A stretch of 30,839 nucleotides of DNA, taken from the NCBI GenBank assembly GCA_051453625.1, contig JBOZIK010000001.1:92843165-92874003 (forward strand), in the 5' to 3' direction. Position numbers and translations under genes: made by a program. The stretch is from Welwitschia mirabilis. Lineage: Eukaryota; Gnetophyta; Gnetopsida; Welwitschiales. Each line of letters starts with the position of its first letter. Positions within the stretch are counted from its first letter, which is position 1. A model generated the notes under the pieces. It made no database searches, had not been told where the DNA came from, and saw only the letters and a program-made list of their open reading frames with translations. Shown in pieces: positions 10,452 through 20,652 of the stretch.

Positions 10452-11982
10452 TAATCATAGCTTTGAATGATCCAAATTTAAACTAAGTTTTTACTTGGTT
10501 ATCATTCTTTCATAGGGATGGAATTAAATCTTACAAATGGTATATAATTATGAGAACTTGTAATAAAAACTTAAACAAAAGAAAGTTAAAAATGTTTAAG
10601 ATGAAGTAATCTTTAGTTGATAACGTAAGAGAGTGGAATGCTCTAAAGGTTTAATCGATTCATCCTTCACTCCACCTTCACTCTAGTGATTCCTATATAC
10701 TTAAATAAAATCATCAAGTCATGAAGAGTCAAAGTGGGGGTTTAATCTCATCCATCATATGAGTGTTGATGAGTTATGTAGTCCTTATGATACTTCAAAA
10801 TCCTTTATAAGCATAGAAAGTATGAACTAAAGTGCACAAGATTTGTTAAATAACAGGAACTACAAATCATAAAAGCAACTTTAAACAACTCACACGATTC
10901 AAAAGAACTTGATAATTATGTAAGATTTACCTAAAAACTACTAATTCCAAGTTAATGTGTAATAACAATTAAGTATGAAACACACTTAAAATTAATTTTA
11001 TTTAAATATTGCTAAAGGTAAAATTAATGTGCGATAACAATTACAAAGTTTAATCTAATTCTAGAATTGATCCTATCTAAATATTGCTAGTACCAAATGA
11101 TTTTATACATTAGCAATGAAAAGGATTAAACTAATTCTTATATTAAACTAAAAGAAATGTTCATTACATATTTGAAAGTGAAAAAAAGAAGAACTCTCAA
11201 CTAGCCTTAAATGTTCTGTCCCCAAGAAAGAGTACTAGAGTGCCATGACATCGAAGCCTCTAAGTCCTTCCTTATGTTAAGCTAATCAACAACATTACAA
11301 TGGGGAAATAAGGCCCTTTTATAGATGAGGGAATTCTTAAAGGGACATCATCATGATTACATTATGTGTCGCCTTTACAGGATAGGTGGGTAGTTACATA
11401 AGGGGAGTTACAATGGGTAGTTACTTAAAAGGGAATTTATAAACATTTGGCAATGTAGCCACAAAGATGATACCTTTGTTTTCAAGGGCAAACACAACAA
11501 TGATGCATCCTTTGACTAATGATGATGCTTCCAACATACGTCATATCATGTGTTTATCACATAATCATCCTCGTTAGTACCACATGTCATTGCAATGTGT
11601 TAATTTGTACTTCCATCAAGTGTTTTCAGAATTAAGGTTGGATTTCATTTATTATCTAGCTTAGCCCATAAGTGCAAAATGATTATTTCCCAAAATAGGT
11701 ATAGGAATGTGAGTTTTATGTAATTTCTTCTCATAGGGTTAGGGGTACTAGTAGTTCTAGCTAGTGGTGCTAGTGTTTAGTGCTAAAAGTTCTTGATCTT
11801 GGAAACACTTCTTTGAAGGCCATAATACACCTGCTCATGTTAAGGGAAGTTCCTAAATCATGTAAAAATAAGAAAAAGTATAAAAACCATTAATATGTAA
11901 TAAAGCCATTAATTTAACATTTTTTCCTATGTTAAATTAATCAATTATACTTACTTAGGATGTCAATTTTGGCATGCAAATA
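10452..11982 (-). repeat. 5' LTR of the Athila/Tat-like element
   Basis: This 1.53-kb copy aligns along its length with 5408-6717, for example in the shared AGAGTGCCATGACRTC and ATCATAGCTTTG blocks. It is about 220 bp longer, mainly because of sequence around 10700-10910 that the left copy lacks. On the minus strand it starts TATTTGCATG, where the left copy has TGTTTACATG. A TATA box lies about 660 nt from that start. Confidence 0.85.
11317..11324 (-). promoter_or_regulatory. TATA box in 5' LTR
   Basis: CTATAAAA on the minus strand, about 660 nt from the LTR start, is conserved in the other LTR at 6065-6072. It is the likely core promoter of the element's RNA. Confidence 0.55.
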
Positions 11983-12272
11983 CTAAGAGTTTGTGCTAAA
12001 GTATGTTGAGATTTTCGTATTCTCTCTAAGTGATTTGTTCATGCTTTTAACTTAGTTCATGGTGTATACTATCTTTTGATTATCTTTAGGACATTATTCC
12101 TACTTTCCATGCTTCTGAAAGATGAGATATAAAAGCTAACATAACTTAAAATCTTCACCAACACTTATATAATGAATGAGATTATGTCACCATGCTTGAG
12201 CTTCAATGAATGCTTAACATTTTGGTTTTATTATAAAGCAAGATTTCATTAATGGTCACCCANNNNNNNNNN
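11983..12272. other. Spacer between two elements, ending in an assembly gap
   Basis: This holds the right target-site copy CTAAG (11983-11987), about 275 bp of unassigned AT-rich sequence and a 10-N gap at 12263-12272. It may be the continuation of the element interrupted at 5407, but nothing recognisable confirms that. Confidence 0.4.
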
Positions 12273-12801
12273 GCTAGTGTTAAGATATTATGACACCATA
12301 GAGGGGGGATGAATAGGGTAATATTAAAAAAAAAAATAATTACATTACTTAAATATAAAGCAAATGTTAAAACTATCATGAATGATAATCGAAGCTTAAA
12401 AAAGAAAGATAAGAAAAATGTACACTAGTAATTTATAGTGGTTCAGCCTAAAACCTACTCCACACTCAGGGGGCAACACCTATTATTAGCCTTTTGATTC
12501 CCTTAACTTCAAAGGTTATATACAACATCCCTATCACTAAGGATCTTCTTTCAGTTTTTATGCTAAGCTTAACTCCTTGAGCAATTTTTAGATTAACACA
12601 ATAGAGAATGTCTAATGATGTGATGTCTTACTTTTCCATAGTACATTAGTTTTGAGAATAAAATAAGAGGTCTTCTAAAGAAAAATAATTTCTTAGTGTA
12701 GTACAACAAATATTGATGACACTATTTGAGTACAAAACAATTTCACAATGATTTTTCACTTTAGAATCTCAGAGAGGTATTTTTAACAAGAGGTAAGTAC
12801 A

Positions 12802-12810
12802 TATTTATAG
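12802..12810 (-). promoter_or_regulatory. TATA box in 3' LTR (copia, deleted element)
   Basis: CTATAAATA on the minus strand is the counterpart of 14366-14374. Confidence 0.5.
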
Positions 12811-12979
12811 AGTTATTCAAAAAAATAGCAATTTAGAACTTCGTAGAGAGTGCTTCTGATGTTGATAAGTATGCCAAAGAATATTAGAGATGTTGATGCC
12901 TCAAGGTCCTTGAACCGCCATTCTTAATGGATAGCTTTTCATGCTTATGATTATATTGTTAGATGTTCCATCAATAAAT

Positions 12980-13240
12980 CTAGGATGTCTCAATTTTAAA
13001 ACTGGGCTTCTGATAAAACTAAGAAGAGATCCGAACATCCTAGAATAGCAGGTTAGACATCCCAGTATTACAGGTCCAAAAATAAGCTCGAATATCCTAG
13101 TTTCAGAGGGCAGACGTTATAATATAAAAAATAGCTTATAAAGCTAGACATCCTAGTTTCTTAGTGCAGGCATTTCAATATGAAAGGTAGCTTATTTAGT
13201 CAGGCATCCCAGTTTTATAAGGTAGATGTCCCAAGTCTTA
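12980..13240 (-). repeat. ~57-bp degenerate minisatellite inside the 3' LTR
   Basis: About three units of ~57 bp (near 13084, 13141 and 13198) each carry a CATCCTAGTTT or CATCCCAGTTTT core followed by a GCAGRC block and TAGCTTAT. More weakly related GACATCC/GGATGTC copies precede them from 12980. The same array occurs in the other LTR. Confidence 0.65.
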
Positions 13241-13329
13241 TGGTCACTTAGTTTATCTCAAACTACTTAGTTTACTGCCTTCTCCTGATCTTACACCTTA
13301 AGTCATCATTAAGATATAATTTTTCAAGA

Positions 13330-13343
13330 GTCCCGTCCTTTTC
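13330..13343 (-). other. Polypurine tract, decayed
   Basis: GAAAAGGACGGGAC on the minus strand precedes the 3' LTR. Together with the upstream GTTTGTTATCATT it matches the usual copia end GTTTGTCATCATCAAAAAGG followed by GGGAG. A second purine run (AGGGGGAGCA, 13408-13417) lies further upstream. Confidence 0.6.
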
Positions 13344-13469
13344 AATGATAACAAACTTTATGATATGTTGAGATAAGGAACTTTAGAAAGTTGATTTTAA
13401 ATTGTTGTGCTCCCCCTAAATTTGTACTCTTTTTTTAGAGTTAGAAAATCAAGAAACATTCACTGGTTG

Positions 13470-13800
13470 GGAGATTGAATTTTTAAAGTGTCCCATATGT
13501 CCTTTGCTATAATTGATTCAACTTTAGTGGACAATGATAATGGTGTTCATTGCTTATGCATTAATTTGAACTATTCTTTTGTCATTAAAATTTCATTTGT
13601 CTCTGGGCTTCAGCACTACATTCCCATCTTTGTCAACATTAGTTAGAGTTTCATAACAATGCTGAAGTATTAACAAAATATCTAGATTGAAAGCGATTAT
13701 GAAGATACTCATTTTGGACCTTCAATGAGGATAGTTGTTGTTGTTGACCAAGGGGGGTTTGGAAATAGCTTGACCTTCTAGATAACTTGAATAGCTGAAA
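13470..13800 (-). pseudogene. Copia gag N-terminal remnant
   Basis: Gag of copia elements forms the particle that packages element RNA. Starting near 13800 on the minus strand, one frame reads ISKPPLVNNNNYPH*RSKM then SIFIIAFNLDIL. This matches the PPLFNGxNYxYWKxRMxIFIQS pattern at the start of copia gag (DUF4219-like), with the conserved Trp now TGA. Further on, VVLKPRDK, RIVQINA*AMNTI and AKDIWDTLK match the UBN2-type pattern (PRDEW, KVQLNAKAMN, AKEIWDTL). Several stops and at least one shift break it. The zinc knuckle and everything after it are missing. Identification by motif order is strong. Confidence 0.8.
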
Positions 13801-13860
13801 GATGCCATGAATTATGTACCTGCACTTAAATAATAGATTGTACATATTTAGAATACTAGT

Positions 13861-13872
13861 CTCTGATATCAA
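13861..13872 (-). other. Primer-binding site (initiator-Met tRNA)
   Basis: TTGATATCAGAG on the minus strand, directly after the LTR end, differs by one G-to-A from the standard TTGGTATCAGAG. Confidence 0.8.
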
Positions 13873-14365
13873 TTGTTAGGGTCTTAAATAGAATAATATT
13901 ACAAATTTTTTAATTACACTAATTAAATCTAAAGAAAATGTTAAAACTATGACAAATAATAATCAAAGCTTAAGTAAAAAAGACAAGAACATGTGCACTG
14001 ATAATTTATAGTGGTTCAACCTAAAGCCTACTGCACTCTCAGGGGGTAGCAACTTCTATCAGCCTCCTGGTCCCCTTAACTCCAAAGATTACATGCAACA
14101 TCCCTATCATTATTATTTTAGCTTTTACGTCAGGCTCAACTCCTTGAGCTATTTCTTGATTAATATAAGAGAGAATATCTGATGGTGTGGTGCCTTACTT
14201 TTTCATAGCATATTAGATTTAAAAATAAAAGAAGAGACCTTCTAAAAAAAGAATTTCTCTATGTAATACAAGAGATATTGATGATACTATTTGGGTACAG
14301 AAAAATTTCACAATGGTTTTTCACTTTAGAATTTAGAGAGGTATTTTTTACAAGAGATAAATACA

Positions 14366-14374
14366 TATTTATAG
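14366..14374 (-). promoter_or_regulatory. TATA box in 5' LTR (copia, deleted element)
   Basis: CTATAAATA on the minus strand is conserved in the other LTR at 12802-12810 (within CTCTATAAATATGTA). It is the likely core promoter. Confidence 0.55.
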
Positions 14375-14545
14375 AGTTCATTAGGGAAAAAAAAAACTGT
14401 TGAAACTTTGTAGAGAGTGTTTCTAGTGTTGGTAGGTGTGTCAAAGAAGATTAGAGATGTTGTTGCCTTGAAGTCCTCAAATCAGTATTCTCAATGGGTA
14501 GCTTTCCGCACCTATGACTATATTACTAGATTCCTCATCGATAAA

Positions 14546-14800
14546 TCTCAGATGTTCCGATTTTAAAACTGGGATTTTGATAAAACTAAAAAGATCTCTG
14601 GACATCCCAGAAACTCAAGCCAGACATCCGAGAATTGTGGGTTCGCAAATAGGCCTAGATGTCTCAGTTTCACAGGGCAGATATCCCAATATAAAAAATA
14701 GCTATAGGGTTGGATGTCTCAGTTTCTCAAGGTGGACATCCTAATATGAAAGACAACTTATATGGTTGAATGTCCTAGTTTCATAAGGCGGACATCCCAA
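14546..14800 (-). repeat. ~57-bp degenerate minisatellite inside the 5' LTR
   Basis: This is the counterpart of 12980-13240, with cores such as GATGTCTCAGTTTCACAGGG and GGACATCC. An apparent open frame across it (14514-14744, plus strand) follows the repeat and is not a gene. Confidence 0.65.
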
Positions 14801-14899
14801 GTCTAATGGTTGCTTAGTTTATCTCAGACTATTGGCTTGCTACCTTCTCTTGATCTCATTCCTTAAGTCACCATTGAAATCTAATTCTCAAATAGCTAA

Positions 14900-15357
14900 T
14901 TCTTAAGGTTAAGCTTCATTTGTAGTTTTAGTCATTAAGCAATAATACATCACTTTACAATACAAAATCATTCTGTGACAGTTACGAAAACTAGCTCTAT
15001 GCATGTTTCTACTATTTTATTACTACATCCATTCCTTGAAAAGAACAACACTGGGACTATACTACAAATGGAAGTCCTAGTTATTTATTGGTAAAATTTG
15101 GGCTTTTCCTTACAAGATTTATATCCCTAAGGAAATCTTGCATTACCATATATTAATATGAGATATAAGCATAGCTGAATTTCACTATGAACAATATATA
15201 TTTCTTATTCATTATTATTTTCTTTTTTATTTACTTTATAACTTTTTCTCCTGACAAGTGATACTGCAAGAGGTTTTTCATCCATATATTCTTGTAAATC
15301 TTCTTTTGCCCTTTTTGCCCTTTCATATTTTAAGAATTAGTTATTGTTTGGAAAGAT
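14900..15357. other. Unresolved AT-rich stretch
   Basis: No motif, repeat or frame that I could recognise. It may hold the LTR or leader of the following gag fragment. Confidence 0.3.
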
Positions 15358-15640
15358 GATAATGTCAACTCCAATGAAGATCGAGATTAAGAAGCTCAAT
15401 GAAACTAAATTTAAGATGTTGAAAACGAAGATGAAAACTATTTTGTTTAAAAATGAGCAACTTGAATATATTAATCCTAAACTTGATACTTTAACTAACA
15501 TGAAATGAGAAAAGATAGATCTAAATATCATAAATTTTATTTTTCAATGCTTTTCTAATATTGTCATTGGGAACATTCTTCTAAGAATAACTTGTTTAAT
15601 CATATCTTAAATAAAGATATCAATGCTATATCTTAATATT
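15358..15640 (+). pseudogene. Possible copia gag N-terminal fragment
   Basis: From 15365 the plus strand reads MSTPMKIEIKKLNETKFKML, then KTKMKTILFKNEQ, before a stop near 15506. This resembles the start of copia gag (KFEIEKFNGKNFxLWKxKMxxLL), with the conserved Trp replaced by Leu. After the stop, EKIDLNIINFIF could correspond to the later WxxxDxKAxSTI segment. No LTR, primer site or pol was seen nearby, so this is an isolated scrap. The assignment rests on one short alignment by eye and could be wrong. Confidence 0.45.
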
Positions 15641-16948
15641 ATACAATTATAATTAATGTACTAATGGATTAATATTAGATTTCATATCATTTGCTTCCCC
15701 TATCATTTTGCTTATTAGGTTTTCAATTATCACAAAAAGGAAACAACCATGTACATGAAGTAAATAATGTTAGGAATATCAAAAATTTAAAATTATTTAA
15801 AAAATTATATTTTATTGGATAGAACTTCGATTGGGTACTTAATCTAACTTCACATGTTTTATCATTATTAAAAGGCAAATATTGTTAGACTAAATGCAAC
15901 GCAATATTTCAATGATGACCTAATCAACATGAATATGTGCCTTTAGCTCCAATAAGTTATCATCACTCTTTTAATGATTGAACAAGATATCATTTTATGC
16001 TTCATATGCTAAAGGATGATCCACATAGTTCTGTAAGTTAACCTACATTTAAAAAGAGTATTTTCAAATCAAAAGAATAGAGTGTTTATTACCAACTTGG
16101 AAATGTGGTAGATCAACTTTATCATTTGAATCCTACTATGTGGTGGTAGGTAAACTAAAAATTATTTTAATAAACTCATTTTCTCTTACATTCTAGACTT
16201 GTTAAAGCTAGTTGGTTATCACTTTGAAATAGTAGACTGATTGTCGTATGTGATATAGTTGTTACAACTAATAGTTGAAACATTCATTCACCATGCAGAA
16301 GTAGAAAAATTAGCGATATGAACTATTGCACATCATGAGATCATGCCAATGACAAATAATCTTTAATGAAGAATTATCTAGATTAAAATTATTTAGTTTA
16401 ACCAACATAAGAAGAAGGGATGCATAGAATAGTATCTCTTTTATTTTTTGTGGTTTTCAATGCCATTCTTTATATACTAAGAGATACCTAGAGACATTAA
16501 TCAACTTTAGAATTATTATACAAAAATATTGCATTCGAGGTCACTATTGTACTTCAGGATGTTGAGTCTTATAATAGGCATAGTAAATCAACCTTCAATT
16601 TATTTCATCATTTGAACAACAACCGTAAACATTTAAAGTGTAATCTTATGAAGATTGTAAAGTGTTCATGATCAGTCCTAAAATCAAGATGTTACACTTG
16701 GATACTCAAAATCTTAAGGGAACTAGGAAACAAGGATTTCATTTACCCTAGAAAGTGGAGTTGCCTAAGGCTAAACTAATGAAATAAAAGAAACAAAGTT
16801 AAAGTAGTTGATGAAGTATATTAGACCATAACTAAAACTTGACAAAAGGCTTTGATTAACTCGAAAGATAGAATTAATGTACTTTCTTATGCAACTTTTA
16901 AATCTTTAAACAACGTAAAATTAGTTACTTGAAATACCCTAACTCTGT

Positions 16949-16981
<33 letters not shown>

Positions 16982-19079
16982 CGTGTGTTTGAAGAAGGAA
17001 AAGAAAAGAATAGAAAAAATGAAAAAGAGTTTTGACCATAAGCCTTTGGCTATTTGAAGGAGAGTTTTCATGAATTTTATAGTTACCTTTTAAGCATTTG
17101 ATTACTTGGTTTTTGAGTTGTCTCTCAATCTGATCAATATAATAATAATCACTTTGTTATTCATAGGAAGACCATGGTTAACAATTATTGATGCAAGCAT
17201 TTTTGTTAGTAAAGGTATCACGCAGATAATGTTAGGGGAGACAATGTTCGATAATTTAAAACAAAAAATTAGACAAAAAAATTAGAATATCTAAAAGGTT
17301 TATGATTTTCAACATAATATTTCAAAGAAAATAAATTTAGTGCATTTACAAAAATATCAAGAAAAAAACCATGATAATAATTTTAAAGAAGAAGAAACGC
17401 TAGAAACTAAAACTAAAATGAAAGAGAGGAAATGATAGAAAATCATCCTTCAACACATGTTTAAAATATGTTAATATGACACTTAGTAGTTATTTAATAA
17501 AAAATAGAAAGTTGGGTATCAAACAAAAAAGTTAGTTAAGATATATCTTAGAGAAACAAAAGAAGAAAAGATGCATGCTAAGCTATGAATGAAATATAAT
17601 TCTTCCTTAAATGATAATGGTTAAGATTGTTTTTGGAATGTGCTGGATATTATAAAGATAAGAGTCATGATAAAATAATACACCCTCTTAGGTAACCTAC
17701 ATAACAAAAATTAGGAGTAAAATGAAATAATGGTTATCCTTGGATGTAATGATATCTTTAAAAATATTACAATACTACACATTTCATCATGAATTAAGTA
17801 CCAATACCCTTGTTAGTGTTAATCACAACAATAAGTTCCACATCACCAAAATTATTTTCCCTAAAAGAATGATTTTTTATTTTACTATGAAACTTTCTAA
17901 TACAATTTCATTGGTTTAGGAATAGAAACTTTTGTTTTAAAGTAATAATAATTTCTAGATCTAGTTTTCTTTGTCCAATTATATCATGAAAATGTTGTAA
18001 ACAACATCAAGTTAGATTTTATGAACTAAATTTGTGAATGAAACTTGTGGGGGAATAATTAAATCGACAACTAGGTCAATGCAGTTCCTTCAACTTTTGA
18101 TGAAACTTCCAAAGAACTTTGAGCATTATGTCGAAAAGGAATATTGCATTTCTTATCAAATTGCTTCATGTAACTCTTGGCTAGCTAAAGACAATAATAG
18201 GCTCCCAAGGTTTGTGTCTCCACATTTATCTTCTTTGGATGTGCTTTCAATTCTTTCATTTAGATCTTTATACTTCTTCAATTTGTTTAACTAACACATT
18301 CTTCAAAGTTTTATTTCTTGGTTACTATGAAGGAGTACCTTCTTAACTTATTAGTTTGCTTAATTACCTTTTTCAATAACAATTGATAATTATTGATTTC
18401 AGTAACAAAACTATCATTACTTGGTCACCTAATTAGTCATATATTAATTGTTTTTTAGTCATTAGTTTGTTTTCTACCATAGAACCAAGTTTTTTGAATC
18501 TAGATTGTTATCAAGATTAAGGATTATGATAATATGTTAGAAGGTACCTAATTAGGGTCAAGTAACTTTGTAAATGTTAAATAATTAGAATACGTGTGTT
18601 GTTACCAAACTAAGCTATTTTAACTTGAACAATTCATAGACAAGATATTATTAATAGGTAATTTACATTAAGTAATTGAATCATATGAGAGGAACATTGA
18701 AGGAAATGAGTAAGTCACACATTGTATAAGAAGAATAATAGAGATCTTTGTATGTAAATTCATGACTTCATAGAAGTTTCACATAGGATACAAATGGTTG
18801 ACATAGCTTTTGTGAATAGAGATTCCTTTCTTTAAAATCAGCTACCTTACGATAATTGTTCATTTCATCCATCTACATTATTCAATGTTAAATCCTTTAT
18901 TTTATGCTTGTTCTTTTTGGATGGAATCAATTTTATATTTATTCATCATGATCAACTTACTCAATGCTTGACTTTTTCATTTAAAATTTATATATTATAG
19001 GTGGAGTCATTTGAGACCATTATGAAATTTACTTACCTACTCTTGTTATCATTGGCACATTGTGTTAATCACACGTAAG
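15641..19079. other. Unresolved AT-rich region, no gene recognised
   Basis: About 3.4 kb with no coding motif, LTR pair or RNA gene that I can support. Only a GA microsatellite stands out. An 86-codon plus-strand frame at 18034-18294 (containing FLQLLMKLPKNFEHY) vaguely recalls a copia gag helix but has no supporting motif. The sequence is probably very old, eroded transposon DNA. Confidence 0.4.
16951..16975 (+). repeat. (GA)n microsatellite
   Basis: An uninterrupted GA run of about 12 units is followed by a short imperfect GCGAGAGCGTGTG tail. GA tracts are common in plant 5' regions, but no gene is visible beside this one. Confidence 0.95.
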
Positions 19080-19702
19080 ACCTATTGGGAATAGATGAGC
19101 AAGAATCACAAGAAATGATTTCCTAAAATAAAATCTTTATTCCTCCATATTGCGTACTACAAGGAAGAGGTTGCTTTTAAGGCAGCACACCATTAGGACT
19201 TTCACTTAGGTTTACACGTTTTATAGGCATATGACCATGGTGCATACAAGCCTTAGTGATTCCCCCTCAACATGGGAATACACTCTATTCCAAGAAAAAA
19301 CTAGAGGGTCCAAAGGAAAACCTTAGCAATGTAGCCTATAATAAAACCTCCTAGGAGTTGCAATGTGAGAAATGCCTTCAGTTTAGTAGTAGTCAATTTA
19401 CTACTACACATCCTATAGCAAATAGGACTATTATGTGCATTACATATCCCATGATACTAGTGTTTGATCTCAAATATCTAATATATGCATAGTTGGCCCA
19501 TTGGAGCATAAAAAATTTTCTATGAAATCAACTCTTTTTTTTCCCCATTATCGTTGAGGAGTTTAAATACCCTCATATTTTAACAAAAATAGAAAAGATC
19601 AAGTGGGGGAGAGGGAAATGTGGAAGTGGTTGTAAAAACCACTCGATTATATGGACGAGGGAGTTACAAGGATAAGGATTGATCAATAAAACATGTCCAA
19701 CA
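19080..19702 (-). repeat. 3' LTR of the rearranged copia element
   Basis: On the minus strand it starts TGTTGGACATGTTTTATTG right after a polypurine tract, which fixes that end well. The other end, near 19080, is set by alignment with the truncated 5' LTR. A TATA-like GTATTTAAAC lies at 19561-19570. The segment 19455-19702 is repeated at 20256-20507. Confidence 0.7.
19561..19570 (-). promoter_or_regulatory. TATA-like box in LTR
   Basis: GTATTTAAAC on the minus strand is conserved in the second LTR copy at 20364-20373. Confidence 0.45.
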
Positions 19703-19713
19703 AGCCCCCTTTT
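19703..19713 (-). other. Polypurine tract
   Basis: AAAAGGGGGCT on the minus strand, preceded by TTTGTCATC and followed by TGTTGGACATG, is the standard copia priming tract plus LTR start. Confidence 0.8.
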
Positions 19714-20255
19714 GATGACAAATCTAAGAATTAGATTGTCATCATATTTAAAGTGCTAGAACATGCCTCTAGCATAGCAACTAACATAGAAACTTCTTCA
19801 TAAGAAACTCTTTAAAGTTCACCACAGAGAATTCAAAGAGATAACCACATATAGAACCCAAATGAGTTCATCACATAAAACTGCATATAGAACTTGATAA
19901 AGTTCACCCCATAAAAGAACTCAACATGAGTTCACCACATAAAAGAAAATGATGGTTCTTGAGTGTCTTCTATAACAGAATCATCCCTAATAATGTGGAC
20001 TTACCATTATCATGGGAATAGCCCAACAACTTGCATATAAGGATTAATGTCAAGAAAAGTGTCCCATACCACTTTTCATGTTATTATCTTAATAAGTAAA
20101 TTGTATTATACTTGGAACAAGAATAAAACCTTCAAAATTATGGGTCCTACGTAAACTACAAGAATTTGACAAGTGCGGAGGCCTTCTTGGCTAAAGCCAT
20201 TGCTTGTAATGCTTTCTTCTTTTCTGTGTTGCATCCTCACTGCAATTCTTCTGAT
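19714..20255 (-). other. Non-coding sequence between LTR copies, with short repeats
   Basis: This lies just upstream of the polypurine tract, so it is a copia 3' internal region. Four related GTTCACCACATAAAA units (near 19816, 19865, 19901 and 19930) form a small array. A short minus-strand frame around 20160-20290 (KKALQAMALAKKASALVKFL, then stop) is seen, but it extends back into the LTR copy and is not convincing as a gene. No RNase H motif was found. Confidence 0.5.
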
Positions 20256-20507
20256 TCCAATTGTTTGATCTTAGAGATCTAATATGTGCATAGCTGGCCC
20301 ATTGGAGCATGAAAATTTTCCTATGAAATAAACTCATTTTTTTTTTATTATTAACGTTGAGTGGTTTAAATACCCTCATGTTTTAACAAAAATAGAAAAG
20401 ATTGGGTAGGGGAGAGGGAAATGGGAAAGTGGTTGTAACAACCACTCAATTATAAGGATGAGGTAGTTACAAGAATAGGGCTTGACTAATAAAAAATATC
20501 CAAAGTT
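20256..20507 (-). repeat. Partial second LTR copy
   Basis: This aligns in the same orientation with 19455-19702, for example GGCCCATTGGAGCAT (near 20297) and the TATA-like GTATTTAAAC. Its LTR start is decayed (TTTGGATAT in place of TGTTGGACAT) and no polypurine tract follows. It sits between the truncated RT and the fuller 3' LTR. Confidence 0.8.
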
Positions 20508-20652
20508 AGGACAAAAACGTACCACACATCTTATAGTACTAGGCCACAATTGTACTGTACATCCTGTAGTACTAGGATCAAGAGTGACTTCAAATAGAGA
20601 CTCAAAAATCAGATAAAATCCATAATTTACAAGAGAAAACAATTATTTTAAA
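20508..20652 (-). other. Junction sequence between partial LTR and RT remnant
   Basis: No copia pol motif is visible. A short repeat, CATCYTRTAGTACTAGG, occurs twice (near 20527 and 20560). The RT coding sequence is lost by this point. Confidence 0.4.

Larger units (their letters stand above)
5408..11982 (-). mobile_element. Pol-less LTR retrotransposon, Ty3/gypsy Athila/Tat-like, minus strand
   Basis: Two long direct repeats (5408-6717 and 10452-11982) flank a 3.7-kb internal region. The five bases before the left copy are TTAAG (5403-5407) and those after the right copy are CTAAG (11983-11987), a 4/5 target-site duplication. Orientation is minus: a degraded Asp-tRNA-type primer site lies inside the right LTR, TATA boxes in both LTRs point left, and the long decayed reading frame is on the minus strand. 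The internal region has a gag-like frame but no protease, RT, RNase H or integrase signature. It is therefore a non-autonomous or deleted member. LTR divergence by eye is roughly 15-20%, so the insertion is old. Family placement rests on LTR length and primer site. Confidence 0.8.
12278..13329 (-). repeat. 3' LTR of the deleted copia element
   Basis: The 1,052-bp partner copy begins TGTTAAGATATTATGACACC and carries GAGGGGGGATGAATAGGG. It starts five bases after the 10-N gap, so its outer flank is short. Its inner end abuts a polypurine-type tract. Confidence 0.88.
12278..14894 (-). mobile_element. Internally deleted Ty1/copia element, minus strand
   Basis: Two ~1-kb direct repeats (12278-13329 and 13874-14894) flank only 544 bp of internal sequence. 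On the minus strand the right LTR ends CCCTAACA and is followed by ATTGATATCAGAG, the Met-tRNA primer site. The left LTR is preceded by TCATTGAAAAGGACGGGA, a decayed version of the usual copia AAAAAGGGGGAGA polypurine tract. The flanks GCTAG (12273-12277) and GCTAA (14895-14899) are a 4/5 target duplication. Only the N-terminal part of gag remains, so protease, integrase and RT have been deleted. The GAGGGGGGATGAATAGGG motif near the left LTR start is common in plant copia LTRs. Confidence 0.88.
13874..14894 (-). repeat. 5' LTR of the deleted copia element
   Basis: The 1,021-bp copy aligns with 12278-13329 throughout, including AATTTATAGTGGTTCA (about 14003) and the TATA region. On the minus strand it ends TAACA next to the primer site. 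It contains one of the two GACATCC repeat arrays. Confidence 0.88.

Noticed and set aside
14514-14744. 76-codon plus-strand open frame
   Set aside because: It follows the LTR minisatellite (repeated GACATCC cores) and has no domain; the matching LTR copy does not keep it open.
18034-18294. 86-codon plus-strand frame as a gag fragment
   Set aside because: FLQLLMKLPKNFEHY only vaguely resembles copia gag, and nothing else nearby supports an element.
20160-20379. Short minus-strand frame with Lys/Ala-rich end (KKALQAMALAKKASALVKFL)
   Set aside because: It runs through the duplicated LTR segment, has stops, and lacks any known domain.
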